Notes: a model not told the origin generated them from the letters alone. 64,000 nucleotides of DNA from Ypsolopha sequella (GCA_934047225.1 OW203992.1:19705501-19769500); one strand, 5' to 3'; numbered from the stretch's first letter, positions 45,816-57,994 are shown. Translations and numbers: made by a program.

Positions 45816-47697
45816 CCTCTTAATATGTGACTCAGTGTATAAGATCATCTGGTTATTTATCCCATGTACACATTGTAAAAGTTATCGTGCTGATGTAGGT
45901 ACAGGTATCTAGTGGAGAAAAAATGACTTCTTTTTTTTGGGAACAATAGTATCTGTCACCTAATTTTAGATTTGTCACTAATCTGCAATAACATAATATA
46001 TATTCCCAAGAAATATATTAGTCAACCGGTCTCTAAGTATGAATCATCAAATTAATGTAAATATTTATCTTAGATTAGTTTGAACAATTCGTATCATTCA
46101 TTCAGTCATCAAAATTATAGATCTGTCTCTTAATAAATAGATCAGTTCCTTAATTCTATGAAAAAATGCTTAAAATATTCGTAGAATTGGGAAGATCCTG
46201 GTTTATTCGTCCAAGGGAAGATCGTAAAGTATGAAATCGAAAATCTTTCACCAAAAGTCAAAAATAGGTGCGACAACGAGCGGAGCAAAAAGAAACCAGG
46301 AAGAGCGTGTTAGGGATACATGTCAATACATTTGAGGAGACGAGCGAAGCGGAGTGGAGGCAAATTTTAACAGAAATATTAACACTCCTGGGCATAAATA
46401 AATTTTTAGGTTAATATTTTTACATTGTTTGGTAACTAAATTTTGGTGACAGTTCTATTATTTTGAAACCCAATTTAATTATTTGATGATAAATATTATT
46501 TCCGAGTTATTCTTAATTAATCTTTAGGTAAGCGTTTTGATATTATATGTTGATTAAATTTAGGTGACAGATCTACTATTTTAGAAACAAATATAATTTA
46601 TTAGGTCATTGAAAATGCATTTATTAGGTAATTGATAAAATCACACCGATTTTTTTATGTAATCTGTGAAGTTAACAACAGTGAAATTTCTAAGCAGTTT
46701 TTGCGTGATTGGCAAGCACACAAGCAGACAAAAAATATTGGTATCATTGCATTTATTTTAACAAGCCTAAGGAGGGCCCCAAAGTTTCAACTTTTTATTT
46801 CACTTTTACGTCCAAACCCTTCCTATAATTTAAATTTATAAGTATAGATTAGAGAAATGCCGCTTGATAACATCTACCAATGACATCGAATCGTACAGTC
46901 GCCTCGCCTTTCATTCAAGTTACCAATAATACAATTTTAACGTGTATGACAGCGTAATAGGAAGTGCCATTGGATAGGTTGACTTGCGGGTGATTGTACA
47001 TAATTTAATCATTGAGAAATTTTGACAACTACAATAGATACCTCACACGGCCTTCGCGAAGTTTCAACTTGTGTATAATTCTGTGAAATGTTACACACAA
47101 CAAACTATGGCTACAAATTGTTTTGCGTTTAGGCTATTTTTGAAGTACGTTTTAAGACTGAGTAACTAATTCTTTTTTGTTTTGTATCATACTTGAATTT
47201 TACTCCTAGCAAATTATTGATTGTTTCTTAAGTCTACTTTCTAAGCTCCTGTAAACAAGAAAAAATTAATTATTAAATTTGTCGTAAGTACCAAAAACCA
47301 AGATATTCGAGTCACTAAAAGTACCCTTAAACATGCGTTAATTAATCTCGTTATTAAACTATGGGCAGTATCACAACTCCTAATAAAACACGTAAATAAC
47401 ATCTCCATTCAGGAGCCACGGCAAGCCTAAGTTCCAGTCCAGTTACCAGAAGGGATTGTAAAGGGGAGCAGGGCTGTATGCGTGGGTACTACGAGTATGT
47501 ATAGGTGTTTGTGTGTGTGTGTGTGTTTATGTGGCAGTTGAGTGTGGGGTCACCGCAGACAGCGAGACTCAGCTTGCGGGTGATTATTTACGAAACTACC
47601 TACCACCTAGTTAGATTTATGTACTACTTCTGCTAACCTTCTCTTGACTTTTTTGCTGTTGCAGAGATTTCTTTTTAGCAAAAAAGCACCCTAAAAT
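45816..47697. other. AT-rich intronic DNA with a (GT)n run
   Basis: (GT)n lies at 47505-47526. No gene, RNA or clear repeat end is supported. Confidence 0.45.
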
Positions 47698-47705
47698 ATG
47701 TTAGG

Positions 47706-47942
47706 CAGTGGCGTGCACAGAACTTTTTGCTGGAAAAGCAAGCAATTAGTCAAGAATAACAATAAAAAAAATATGAAAAAATTTAAATATAACTTTAAAA
47801 AAAAAAGTTTGTATTGGAAATTTCCACTCTAGGGTCATAGATTTTTTTTTTCAAAGTGATTTTTAAATTTTTTCATATTTTTTTATTGTTATTCTTGACC
47901 AATTGCTTGCTTTTCCAGCAAAAAGTTCTGTGCACGCCACTG
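47706..47942. mobile_element. hAT-type MITE with exact 8-bp target duplication
   Basis: The inverted ends CAGTGGCGTGCACAGAAC / GTTCTGTGCACGCCACTG enclose 237 bp of AT-rich foldback DNA. ATGTTAGG stands on both sides (47698-47705 and 47943-47950), the 8-bp duplication typical of hAT transposition. A second copy is at 54681-54940. Confidence 0.93.
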
Positions 47943-47950
47943 ATGTTAGG

Positions 47951-48585
47951 CCTAAACTCAAAAAGTAATAGGATAAGTTTTTTATTGCCTTTCATAAATA
48001 TACTACAATACCTACGGTATATCACTACCTACCTATATTAAACTATAAGAAGCATGTACAATGTACAAGAGCGAACATGACCGAAATTTCTTGAAAACTA
48101 TCGCATGACACGCAATATTGAGACATAAAACCTTATCTGCGCCTCGTTGTGTTAATTAAACCTTAACTAATTTTTGTTTATTGCTTACATTGAGTCACTA
48201 CAGATTTAAATAGTATATTTTGATGCTAGTGCGAAATGGGCGATATGTCAAGTCACGACAAAAACATTCGGGACGAGAAATATCGACACTTACGCACATG
48301 CATCAAACGACGTTATTTAATACATCTGCGAAAAATGACATGAAACAATAAAACAAAATAACAAGTCGATATTAAACAAGATTTTTTTTTTGTCTCTGAC
48401 TGTCACTGCTAGCAATGTTTATTATAGGTACAACACAAAACAAACGTAACTTTTAAGATATGACGTCTAAAATCGTTATAAATTTAAAAGAAATTTTAAT
48501 AATATAAAAGTTTGAAAATACTTAATATTTGGTTACAAATCCAAAAAATTTGAACCATGGCACCTTTTTTCTTTATACCAAAGTC
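47951..48585. other. AT-rich DNA, nothing recognised
   Basis: No supported feature was seen. Confidence 0.45.
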
Positions 48586-48589
48586 AAGT

Positions 48590-49040
48590 TAGGTCGTGCA
48601 TAGACTACTGCAGCCACCTTTGGGACGGCTCTACCTTGCAAGTGTCAGCTGGTTGCCCTGGATTTGATCGAGCACCGCGCAATTAGACTTGTTTGCGATA
48701 AATTTTGAATACCGTAGAAAAATATTACCGCTCGTTATTTTACAGGACTTTTTGAGCAGGAATATTGCTATTTGCGCAGGAATTACACGATTTCATTCCA
48801 CCATCGCCCCCTGGAATGGCGCGTAAGTTTTACTCTAATGTCAAAATTTCGATTGTTCGAATGCAACGTTTCTAATCCTGCTACAGCCGAGATGTGGAGA
48901 TGGCTTCCGTCCACTTTTCTTTTTTTTTTTGCGACGGCTGCTATTTGAAGCGCCACTTTTTGCCAGTGTCAAGTTAGATTCTAACACGGTTAGTTATTCA
49001 CACTTTCAGACGCCGTTTGTTCATCACGCACGGATTAAAA
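48590..49040 (+). pseudogene. Decayed C-terminal part of a non-LTR retrotransposon RT
   Basis: Translated pieces on the plus strand fit the C-terminal region after the RT core of Jockey/CR1-type LINEs: SCIDYCSHLWDGS, then after a frameshift ALDLIEHRAIRLVCDKF, a stop, and later FHHRPLEW and SNPATAEMWRWLPS. The order and spacing agree with that region. Frameshifts and stops show it is long dead, and the catalytic part is absent. It is a different family from the LINE at 50-53 kb. Confidence 0.7.
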
Positions 49041-49135
49041 AAAGGTGAAAAAAATCATAGTTATATTTTAATGTTATTTGATAGGATACATTTTGCTAGG
49101 ATATTGTTTATCGGATATTTATAACCCAGGTTCCT

Positions 49136-49581
49136 TTAAGGATGGATCTGACCTTAGAACAAGAACATAGCCAGGCTTTCAAGGTTTCTTTGGAAGAAAT
49201 AAGAACCCTTAAAATTTAAAAATAATATATAGGTATACTCTATTGATCTTTTATTAATTCAACGTACTTATAAGCAATGTCCTAAGACATATACTATTGT
49301 CTAAAAAAATTCGCAACCAATTTTTTTTAATTTTTATGCGGTTAAGGGATTGAACTTTTTTTTTCATAGTTAATAGAAATATGAAGTCAATCTGCTCAAA
49401 TTCAACATTTTTTTGGCTAGTAAAATATTTCAGTGCTAGCAAAAAAACCTCCCCGTATTACCCGTCGAAGACAAATAGGCCAATGGGCCAACATATAATC
49501 AAAAGCTAATAGTCTTTGCTATTTGACTTTTTATGCTGGACGGGTAATGAAAAAAAATCCTAGGGTAGGCCATACTCTTAA
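49136..49581 (-). mobile_element. TTAA-flanked repeat family, complete but diverged copy
   Basis: It is bounded by TTAA at 49136-49139 and 49578-49581. In reverse it reads agagtatggcctaccctagg, then 'attaccc', and ends near 'ttgttctaaggtcagatcc', parallel to 60220-60716. Confidence 0.75.
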
Positions 49582-49838
49582 GAGTAAAAAGGTGCTTTCT
49601 GGATGAGCGCACTTTATTTTAAGTCTCATCGACGCTTTCCATCATCCATTTATTCATCCACTAATAACATGTGTTCGTCCACTGCTTGACCTATAGGCAT
49701 TTCCAATATTTTGCCACTCTTTCCATCAACCAATACTTAGGTAATTAATTACATAGATACATGAACGAACAATAACAAAATTTAATTCGTATATTAAGGA
49801 TTTTTTCTCTTTTTATCAAAACGTTGGCTAAAATATTA

Positions 49839-50099
49839 TACTCGTAATATACAACATGTAACAGAAAGGTGTAACCATATTCAAAGAGCTTATTCAGTCA
49901 ATGGTAAAGAACAACTTTTACTATGGAGCCAAACATGAAATCTCAAAAAAAATATCTGCCGTTCCATACATTTCGGCCGAGCAGCATTGCATTTTTCTAT
50001 GAAACAGTAACATTTTTTTTCGAGATACAGGTTTTGTTCCATAGTAAAAGTTGTTGTATACCATTGACTGAATAAGCTCTTCAAATATAGTTACACCTT
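49839..50099. mobile_element. Foldback MITE hit by a LINE
   Basis: 'gaaaggtgtaaccatattc', 'gagcttattcagtcaatggt' and 'caacttttactatgga' are mirrored by 'ccatagtaaaagttgttg', 'accattgactgaataagctc' and 'gttacaccttt'. The LINE at 50100-53018 lies immediately at its right end, and the outermost MITE bases ('ttgtatattataatacgag', 53028-53046) seem to continue beyond it. Confidence 0.75.
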
Positions 50100-53018
50100 T
50101 CTCAAAATTCAAAATTCAAAATTCAAAAAGTTTATTTTGCAAAGTAGGTATATATAATACACGTTTCACAAGTCAAAATTTTAATCTTATAAAAATATAT
50201 GTAATAAAATAATAAATGTACATGAACTACTTAGATTAAATGTTTTTTTTAATTTATGTAGCAATATATATACGATTAAAATTATAGGTAAAATATTATT
50301 ATACAAGATGAAATCCAATCAACCGCCCGAACCCATACCGGAGACCCGGCCAGGGACCAGGAACAGGTTCAATGATCACCAACCGAGCCCCCAGCACGAA
50401 TCCAGGCAGCCGACCAAATCCCATCCTATATACTACATAGTAATAGGTTACATATATAAATACATGCCTACCTCCGCCCATTCGATTAGTCTTGCTAAGA
50501 AGAACGGGCAAGAAACTTGGCAAGATCATGTCTTTTTTTTTTAACATAAACTTATACTATACATCAAATTACTTATATCTACTTTAACCAAGGGATAAGA
50601 AAATACAAGACAGCAGGAATTCAGGTTAATGAAAAAAGAAAAACATATATATCTTTGCCTACCTGTCTCATATAGTCTATTTCCTTTTACAGTCTGTAAT
50701 TAATTAATGTTAACTCTTAAGAGGAATCAAAAGTTAGGAAATTATATTAATTAATTAAATTATTACCTACTTTCATTAAAATCAGTATCACTATAACACC
50801 ATGCTTCACCATCATCCAAATATTCATTTATTTTATAATATGCCTTTTTCAGTAGGCCCTGCTTAATATACTGTTTAAACTTATTCTCTGACAAAGTAAG
50901 GACCTCCTTTGGAAGTTTATTGTAAAATCTTATACCATGTCCTACGAAAGAGGTACTCACTTTGGCGAGTCTGATTTTTGGAAAAGCCAGTTTATACTTA
51001 TTTCTGGTTTCCTTACAATGTTGCTCACCAAGCCTTGGGAGAGACTCAACATTTTTTCTGACATATCTAAGGACTTGGTAAATATATTCACAAGGAACAG
51101 TTAATATATTAATTTCTTTGAACTTTTCTCTTAATGAATCCCGGTGCTTCATATTATAAATAGCCCGAATTGCTCTCTTCTGCAAAACAAAGACTGCGTC
51201 TGTATCCGCGGCTCTACCCCATAACAGCATGCCGTATGACAAGATGCTGTGAAAGTAACTAAAATAGACTAGTCTAGCAGTATCTACATCAGTAATTTGC
51301 CTTATGCGTCTAACAGCGTATGCGGCCGAACTAAGTCTACCACATAGGGCTTCTATGTGGGGACCCCACTGAAGACGAGAGTCTACCGTAATGCCCAAAA
51401 ACTTAGTTTCGTTAACTAACTCCAGCTTGGACCCCTGCAAAAGCAAATTACAATCCACTTGAATTACATTTGGTAACGTGAATTTTATACATTTCGTCTT
51501 TTTTGCGTTTAAAACTAAATTATTTACAGTAAACCAATCAAGCACTAGTGATAAAGTTGTATTCGCGTCGTCAAGGATATCTTTACGTCTATTAACTTTA
51601 AAAATAAGTGACGTGTCGTCTGCGAATAGTACTATCTTAGTTAAGTCTTTAATTAAATAGGGAAGGTCATTTATGTAAATTAAAAACAGCAAGGGCCCCA
51701 ATATGGAACCCTGCGGGACACCCATTTTAACTAATGCTCCACATGATTTTACCCCGTTAATGTCTACCTTTTGAATACGATCACTAAGATACGACTTCAT
51801 TAACGCCAAAGATTTGCCCCTCACTCCGTAGTGATCTAATTTACATAAGAGTGTTTCATGATTAACGCAATCGAAGGCTTTCGAGAGGTCACAAAATACA
51901 CCAAATGCATCCTGCTTTTCTTCCCAAGCATCAAAAATATGCTTAACTAAAGCAACTCCTGCATCTGTGGTTGACCTCCCTCTAGTGAATCCATACTGTT
52001 CACAGTGAAGCAATTTATTTAAATTAAAATGAAATAACAATTGATTAAAAACAATTTTTTCAAAAACCTTACTCAAAACCGGTAAAACTGACACAGGTCT
52101 ATAGTTTGATGGGTCACCGTTGTCGCCTGATTTAAAAAGGGGGATCAATTTACTAAACTTCATTAAGTCAGGAAAGACACCATCATCTACACATTTATTA
52201 AAAATTAATGCCAAATAAGGAGCTATTAAATCAATAACAGAACTTATAACTTTCACAGATAAGCCCCATAAGTCCTCGGTTTTTTTCAAGTTAAGCGATT
52301 TAAATGCTTTAATTACAGTTAATGAATTAATATGTTTAAAAGCAAATACAGAAAGACACTGCGGTACGTTATCTATTAAAAGATCCTGCGCAAGCCCAGG
52401 GCTTGAATTTAAATCTTTAGTTGTTAAGGAAGGAATTTCAGTAAAGAATTGTTCAAAGGCATTCGCAACCTCTTTATCTCCCGTAACGACTTCATTGTTA
52501 ATACTTAACTTAAGCTCGTTATCACGTTTCTTACTTTTCCCAGTTTCAGTATTTATGATGTTCCATACTGTTTTTACTTTGTTATCGGACCTTTTAAGTT
52601 TTTTATTCAAGTAGATACTTTTTGCTTTTAAACACACCAATTTAAAGATGCGTGAGTAATTTTTCATGAATTCAGTAAATTTAACATTATTATTGTAGGA
52701 CTTTTTGTCGTATAATTCGTATAAATGATTTCTGCTTTTGTAAATACCTGGAGTCGCCCAGTCACTGAAGGTGATTTTACTTTTGTTAGAAAGTTTTTGC
52801 ATCTTAAACGTATTTTCGAACTCTTTGGAGACTATGTTGAAAAGGTCTGTAAAGAGAGCGTTTGGATCGTCTTGGAGAAGATTAAAATGTGCTAATTTAA
52901 CTTCTAGGTTTGCTTTGAAACAATCTACTTTGTGAGTTGTAATAGGCCTGCAAAAAGCTTTTTTGGGCAATTGATTTACGCTTTGTTTAATGGTTATAGT
53001 TTGGCCACTGTGATTTCT
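50100..53018 (-). mobile_element. 5'-truncated LINE (CR1/Jockey group) with target duplication
   Basis: The element reads on the minus strand: RT frame, ~660-bp 3' UTR, and a 3' tail of TTTTGAA units (50102-50129). GTTACACCTT occurs at 50090-50099 and again at 53019-53028, a 10-bp target duplication around the element. The endonuclease domain and 5' UTR are missing, as expected after incomplete reverse transcription. A 3'-UTR-only relative lies at 13382-13660. Confidence 0.9.
50763..53018 (-). CDS. LINE reverse transcriptase, 5'-truncated but otherwise open
   Basis: This encodes the reverse transcriptase half of ORF2 of a non-LTR retrotransposon, which copies element RNA at a nicked chromosomal site. 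The frame is open from the truncation point (AGA at 53018) to TAG at 50763, 751 codons; the first in-frame Met is at 52970. Numbering from that Met: NYRPVSVLP at 289-297, FCDLSKAFDCVNH with motif A Asp361, GVPQGSILGPLLF from 417, the catalytic LFADDT with Asp451-Asp452, and KFLGITVD near 523. The C-terminal third carries SYGMLLWG and VLQKRAIRAIYN, usual after the RT core in Jockey/CR1-like elements. The N-terminal endonuclease is absent, so this copy cannot move by itself. The long intact frame implies a fairly recent insertion. Clade assignment within the Jockey/CR1 group is uncertain. Confidence 0.92.
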   Translation of the reverse strand, partial: RNHSGQTITIKQSVNQLPKKAFCRPITTHKVDCFKANLEVKLAHFNLLQDDPNALFTDLFNIVSKEFENTFKMQKLSNKSKITFSDWATPGIYKSRNHLYELYDKKSYNNNVKFTEFMKNYSRIFKLVCLKAKSIYLNKKLKRSDNKVKTVWNIINTETGKSKKRDNELKLSINNEVVTGDKEVANAFEQFFTEIPSLTTKDLNSSPGLAQDLLIDNVPQCLSVFAFKHINSLTVIKAFKSLNLKKTEDLWGLSVKVISSVIDLIAPYLALIFNKCVDDGVFPDLMKFSKLIPLFKSGDNGDPSNYRPVSVLPVLSKVFEKIVFNQLLFHFNLNKLLHCEQYGFTRGRSTTDAGVALVKHIFDAWEEKQDAFGVFCDLSKAFDCVNHETLLCKLDHYGVRGKSLALMKSYLSDRIQKVDINGVKSCGALVKMGVPQGSILGPLLFLIYINDLPYLIKDLTKIVLFADDTSLIFKVNRRKDILDDANTTLSLVLDWFTVNNLVLNAKKTKCIKFTLPNVIQVDCNLLLQGSKLELVNETKFLGITVDSRLQWGPHIEALCGRLSSAAYAVRRIRQITDVDTARLVYFSYFHSILSYGMLLWGRAADTDAVFVLQKRAIRAIYNMKHRDSLREKFKEINILTVPCEYIYQVLRYVRKNVESLPRLGEQHCKETRNKYKLAFPKIRLAKVSTSFVGHGIRFYNKLPKEVLTLSENKFKQYIKQGLLKKAYYKINEYLDDGEAWCYSDTDFNESR

Positions 53019-53040
53019 GTTACACCTTGTATATTATAAT

Positions 53041-53254
53041 ACGAGTCTTTTGCCCGCGTCTCCCCCCGCGTTTATTTAAGCTGCCCCGTTTTCGGTTCGG
53101 GCGTTATTTTATTAACATTCCTTATGGCCTATATGCTGACTTGGGTCATTTGTGTTCTGTTACTATTCTTTAATCTCCCCCTTTCTATTTTTACTAGTTT
53201 TCTTCGATGTACAGACACACCGGGTGCAACTGCTTTATTATACTTATATATAGA
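53041..53254 (-). mobile_element. Short complete Helitron-like element
   Basis: On the minus strand it begins TC (tctatatataagtataataa) after an A, passes 'cacccggtgtgtctgtacat', and ends in 'cgcgggcaaaagactcg'. The CTCG end is a mutated CTAG. It shares its left part with 61228-61755 and its right part with 38089-38175. Confidence 0.65.
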
Positions 53255-53318
53255 TTTATTATTGGTAGATGCATGCTTTTAAGTTTTTCAATGCATGTGT
53301 GAGGAAATAAAACAAATA

Positions 53319-54627
53319 CGAGGGGCATGCCAAAAGAAATTAGATACTCAAAAATTATAAAATTTATTCTTTATTATTAGTATCGATCTTTTCGAAGTAT
53401 TCACCCTGAGCACGTATACACTTTTCCATACCTCTGAACTAATTGGAAAATACCGATGACCACTCTTCTTTAGACACCTCAGAAATCTCGAAAATATAGG
53501 CAGCCAGTGCATCTTCTTTGCTTTCAAACTTCTTCCCCTTTATTTTTTTTTTTTGATTTTTGGAAACAGGTAAAATCACAAAGTGCTAGGTCAGGGGAAT
53601 TTGGTGTGTGAGGGAGGATTGACGCATTTTTTGAGTCGAAAAAATGAAGTGTTTTGGCAGACGTGTGCGACGCCGCATTGTCGTGGTGCCCGAGAAGGCG
53701 TCGGATTCCTTACTTCGGTCGCTTGTCACACCAAGCTGATATTACTGTTGGAGCACAAACTGTCACATACCATTCGGAGTTCATCGTTCTTTGATTCTCT
53801 AGCACTACAGTAGCAATATGATCCGTTTTGCTGAAAAACGAGGCGACCATTTGTTTCTGTGTGCTTCGTGCACGGCGACATTTCGTTGGAGTTGGCTCAT
53901 CTTCAAAGCACCATACAGTCGAATGTCACTTTGTTTCGGGATCATAGTTATAAAGCCATGTTTCATCACAAGTCAGTATATCATACACATTTTTTTTCTC
54001 GCCACCGTCGAATTTATCTATCATGAAGAGGCACCAATCCAACCGACAGTCTTTCTGTTCATCGGTAAGTTTGTGCGGCACCCATCTCAAACAACATTTA
54101 CGGAGAGAAAGGTGGTCGTGAATTATGGTTTGCATTGCTGCTGATCCAATTCCCTGTTCTCGCTCCAGCTCTGCATATATAATTCGTTGGTTTTCGCGAA
54201 TAAGTATTCGACTGCACGAACGTTTTCTTCTGTGACCGCGGTTGGCAGCCGAACTGTCTTCGCTTCATCTTTGAGACATCCCCGTCCTCTTTTAAATTCA
54301 GCGAACCAATTAAATACTATTGTTCGCGAGCAACCAGACTCACCAAAAGTAGTAGCCAAAAGTTCAAAACATTCTTGAGGCTTAAAACTTTTTTATAGTC
54401 ATAATAAATCATAGCGCGACAATCACTTCGACTGAGCTCCATTGCTGCAAGCGAATTCCCGCCAGATTCTCGGAAAAATGATGCTCATCCAAATAAAAAA
54501 AAAAAGAAATGATGTGCGTTCTATTTTCAGATATATCAACAAACAACCAGCCTATAAGATGATGTATAACTTTCCAGTGTCAATCAAAGGAGTAAAGAGT
54601 ATCTAACTTCTTTTGGCATGCCCCTCG
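53319..54627 (-). mobile_element. Full-length but decayed mariner transposon
   Basis: Inverted ends CGAGGGGCATGCCAAAAGAA and its reverse lie at 53319-53338 and 54608-54627 and are flanked by TA (53317-53318, 54628-54629). The length, 1309 bp, is normal for mariner. Pairing continues inward through 'ttagatactc' with one mismatch. Confidence 0.93.
53390..54440 (-). pseudogene. Mariner transposase pseudogene (D,D34D type)
   Basis: On the minus strand the pieces appear in the proper order but in different frames. An N-terminal helix-turn-helix part (SGCSRTIVFNWFAEFKRGRG) and linker EENVRAVE lie near 54120-54360. LRKCCLRWVPHKLTDEQK and the first catalytic block CDETWLYNYDPETK come next (53926-54135). 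The later blocks HHDNAASH and NSPDLALCDF lie near 53590-53700, with 34 residues between the second and third Asp. The C-terminal FESKEDALAAYI is near 53520. Frameshifts and stops separate the parts, so no functional enzyme is made. Confidence 0.9.
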
Positions 54628-54680
54628 TATAATCTTGTGTACTTTAAATTATGATTGGCTCAAAAGGACTGTATTCACTG

Positions 54681-54940
54681 CAGTGGCGTGCACAGAACTT
54701 TTTGCTGAAAAAGCAAACAATTGGTCAAGGACAACAATAAAAAAAAAAAAAAAAATTAAATACCACTTTGAAAAAAAAGTTTTGTATGACGCCAGGGTAG
54801 ACAATGTCTACCCTAGAGTGAAAATTTCCTATACAAACTTTTTTTTTTCAAAGTGATATTTAAATTTTTTGAATTTTTTTTTATTGTTATTCTTGACCAA
54901 TTGCTTGCTTTTCCAGCAAAAAGTTCTGTGCACGCCACTG
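54681..54940. mobile_element. Second hAT-type MITE copy
   Basis: Same CAGTGGCGTG ... CACGCCACTG ends and foldback interior as 47706-47942. The flanks 'gtattca' (54671-54677) and 'gtattca' (54942-54948) suggest a slightly altered target duplication. Confidence 0.88.
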
Positions 54941-56829
54941 AGTATTCAGAGCCGTTAAACAGTGGAAAAAAAGTATAACATTTATGGTACACAGTAAAGC
55001 TTGTAGGTTAGCCAACTTCTCGTATATAAATTTAAAAAAAAACAATAAAGCCCTAGGGCAAAATAATCGACTTTCTGTTCGGTTTTGATGCATAAAAAGT
55101 GGGCCTTTACGAACACCTGCATTGAAAAAAAAAACTTGAACAATACATTGTCGTAATCTATTTGTAACATTGTCAAAATTCAAATTACTTGACGACGTAA
55201 TTTTGAAGTTCAACATACAATAATTTGTCGCGACCTCCTAGCCCTGAACGGCGCGCTGCGGCGTTTGGAAAACAAATACCTAACTAAGTAGCTTCCACTT
55301 ACCAGTTGTTTAACCTGCTTATTAATTCTTAAACATTCGGATTACCCACGATACTGTCACAATAGACCTACCTAACGTTTTGATATGCACCTGCCTAAAC
55401 CTTCACTATCACCACGAGACTTAGATGCGAGAAGTGTACAACTATCGTCTTTATTACGTGTCAATAAGAGTCATGGTTGGTGCCATAACTTGTCTTTTTT
55501 AAGCTTATTTGGTTGAAAAAAGGAACCCCTACGTGACGTTTATTTCTCTTTAAAATGCTTAATATATTGTAAATAATCCTGATACACAGGAAGTTATTAA
55601 CGGGCTTCCAAAAACTTACTTTTATAATTCAACACCAAAGATTTCAAAAGTTTAGATGAGCCCTGGCACCTAAAATCTATTGCATTGTTTTTGAATGTGA
55701 AATGTCACACTTTTGGCTTTATTTGTATTTCTTGAAATTTCTTGAAGTGCACTTTAAAAATGCACACGACGGCATAACCATTTCTCGTAAAAATTAATTA
55801 AGGCGTCCAAGTATCACTGTGTTCAGATGAGCACTGATTCCAAACGTGTGAGCGTCATCCATTTAAAGGTGAAAACACTTTGTTGCTGTCATAGTACGGT
55901 AAGGGCTTATCTTTACTTTTGAAACCTTTGTTGAACACTTTCTATGGCAACTCGATATATTTCTATTTATTTATAGAAAATAAACAAGATTATGTCCTGA
56001 AAATACACTTCATTGGCAACTTCAAATTATTTGTTTTGATAATTAAATGCCATCAAAAATTATTCGTGTTTTTTCGGCGTTCTAAATTATATTTTGAATC
56101 TACATGTCACAGATAAGTCGCCATAGATGTTCTGTGGATGTTCTTTATTATGCCACCGATGATGATATACAGTCAGATGAGACAAAGAAACAAGACTTAT
56201 ACCTACTGTATAACGAATTTCATTGTTGAAAATCAAGTTGTTAATCAACGTAGAGTACTTCCACCGGTTACAATTCGCGTCAACTATGGAGGCGGATGTA
56301 AATATAGTGAGAGATTGCGTTTTGGGATAACACCCCGCACCCGCCCCTAAGTTTATGCGAATTTATACGAGAATTTACGAAACACCCAGTATAGTAAAGA
56401 TCGAAACTGCATTTTCGATAGGAGATCTAATTATTCCATTGGGAATGAGTGGCTAAGGGCCGCGTAATTTGACGCGCCACCTGTCTTGATTATGATTCTC
56501 GTTTGCCTCATCAGGTTTAGTAAAATGTCCGTTTGTTTGTTTCTTTGAGGTTAGGATAAGAAAACACAGATTTAACATGGCCTGATGAACTATAACAGTT
56601 CCTTTTGCGCCTACTTAAAGGCTATAATCAAATAAAAAGATTTTACCTTCGGTGTCGCTGATTGTACATATACTTATATGCAGTACCTGCTAACAAAGAC
56701 AGTTTGCTATTTTGAAATTATTAAAAATATAGAAATTATTAGTCAACTCCTAAATAACATGGTTTTAATTGTATTGATAGGAATTTGAACAGGTAAACCA
56801 CGGATCAATCTGGAAGCAATCAACTAGTG
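54941..56829. other. AT-rich intronic DNA, nothing recognised
   Basis: Frames up to 109 residues occur but are Phe/Leu/Ile-rich without motifs and lack splice context. No repeat boundary was identified. Confidence 0.45.
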
Positions 56830-57321
56830 TTAAGAGGATGGCCTACCCTAGCAACTTTTTTTATAACCCTGCCAGCACAATAAGTCCAATAGCAAAGACC
56901 TTATCTACTTTTGATAGAGGCGATTATATGTTGGCACGTTGACCTCTTTTCTTAGACGCGTAATACTAGCGATCACGCAGTGAAACAACAAATTGGTGTG
57001 TTTATAGCTAATACTGAAATATTTTGTAGGGAAAAAATATTGGATTTAAGTAGAATCCCTTCATATTTCTATTACTTATTTTATGAAAAAAATAATCAAG
57101 TTGATCTCTTAACAGTGTTCTTGAACAGAACGTTACAAAACCAAAAAAAAGGGTGGATTTTTTTGACAGATGTGTAAATCTTAGTATATTGTTTATAAGT
57201 AGAGTCCCTAGATAAAAGATCAATAAATCAAATATATTTTTTTCAATACAAGGAGTGTCCGAATTTCTTCAAACTGATCCTCAAAAATCTGGCGTTGTTC
57301 ATGCTCTAGGCTCATGTACAG
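56830..57321 (+). mobile_element. TTAA-flanked repeat family copy
   Basis: It starts TTAAGAGGATGGCCTACCC and follows the full copy at 60220 through 'gatcacgcag', 'aaattggtgtgttt', 'taagtagaatcccttcatat' and 'ctagataaaagatc'. Its right end has lost the TTAA. Confidence 0.82.
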
Positions 57322-57731
57322 TCTTCATTATTTTACATGTTACTTAAAGATTCCTCCAAAATCAATCATCGGAAAGACAATCGGCTCGACAATCGAACCT
57401 GTATTAAGTTACGTAACGAACGACACGGCGGCGGCGGCGCTCTACCGCGAGCTAAAACGATGGAATATTTAACGGCATCGTTCCCCGAATTCTATAGTAG
57501 CCTTTCAATATAAACTTATTTGATATCACATTTCTTCATAAACAATTGAAATGAGTCGTTATGTCACATTCCTGAATTTGGAAGGTATATTTTGGGGTCA
57601 GAGAGGGTCGTAATACCTCTTTCTGAAGGGTGTTTTGGCTTTGTTTACAACATGGTTGAGCATTATAAAGACGGATTTACACCGGGAGATAATAAATAAT
57701 AATTATGTAAGCAATATTACTATTTTAAATG
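57322..57731. other. Intronic DNA with a short (GGC)n
   Basis: 'cacggcggcggcggcgctct' near 57424 is a small GC-rich tract. Nothing else is recognised. Confidence 0.4.
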
Positions 57732-57994
57732 TATATAAGGTTAAATAATATTAGTTGGCGAAACTCAAAACATAGGTAGTACTAGTCTATATGAATTGTT
57801 TGTATGGGAGCAAAATTTGCAATTTTTTTTTTCTTCCTCCCATACAAATTGCCCCGATCAGCTGATTGGTCCAGTATGGAAAGGTGAAAACAAATTTTAA
57901 GAATTTCGCTTAGCTCCCATACAAACAATTGTTCATATAGACTAGTACTACCTATGTTTTGAGTTTCGCCAACTAATATTATTTAACCTTATAT
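57732..57994. mobile_element. Foldback MITE with near-perfect long inverted arms
   Basis: Left 'ataaggttaaataatattag', 'ttggcgaaactcaaaacata' and 'ggtagtactagtctatatg' are repeated in reverse at the right end, almost without mismatch. The near-perfect arms suggest a young copy. A 'tata' flank lies on both sides. Confidence 0.92.

Noticed and set aside
54887..55216. 109-residue minus frame
   Set aside because: It is Phe/Leu-rich from T-runs, its 3' end runs into the hAT MITE terminus, and it has no domain.
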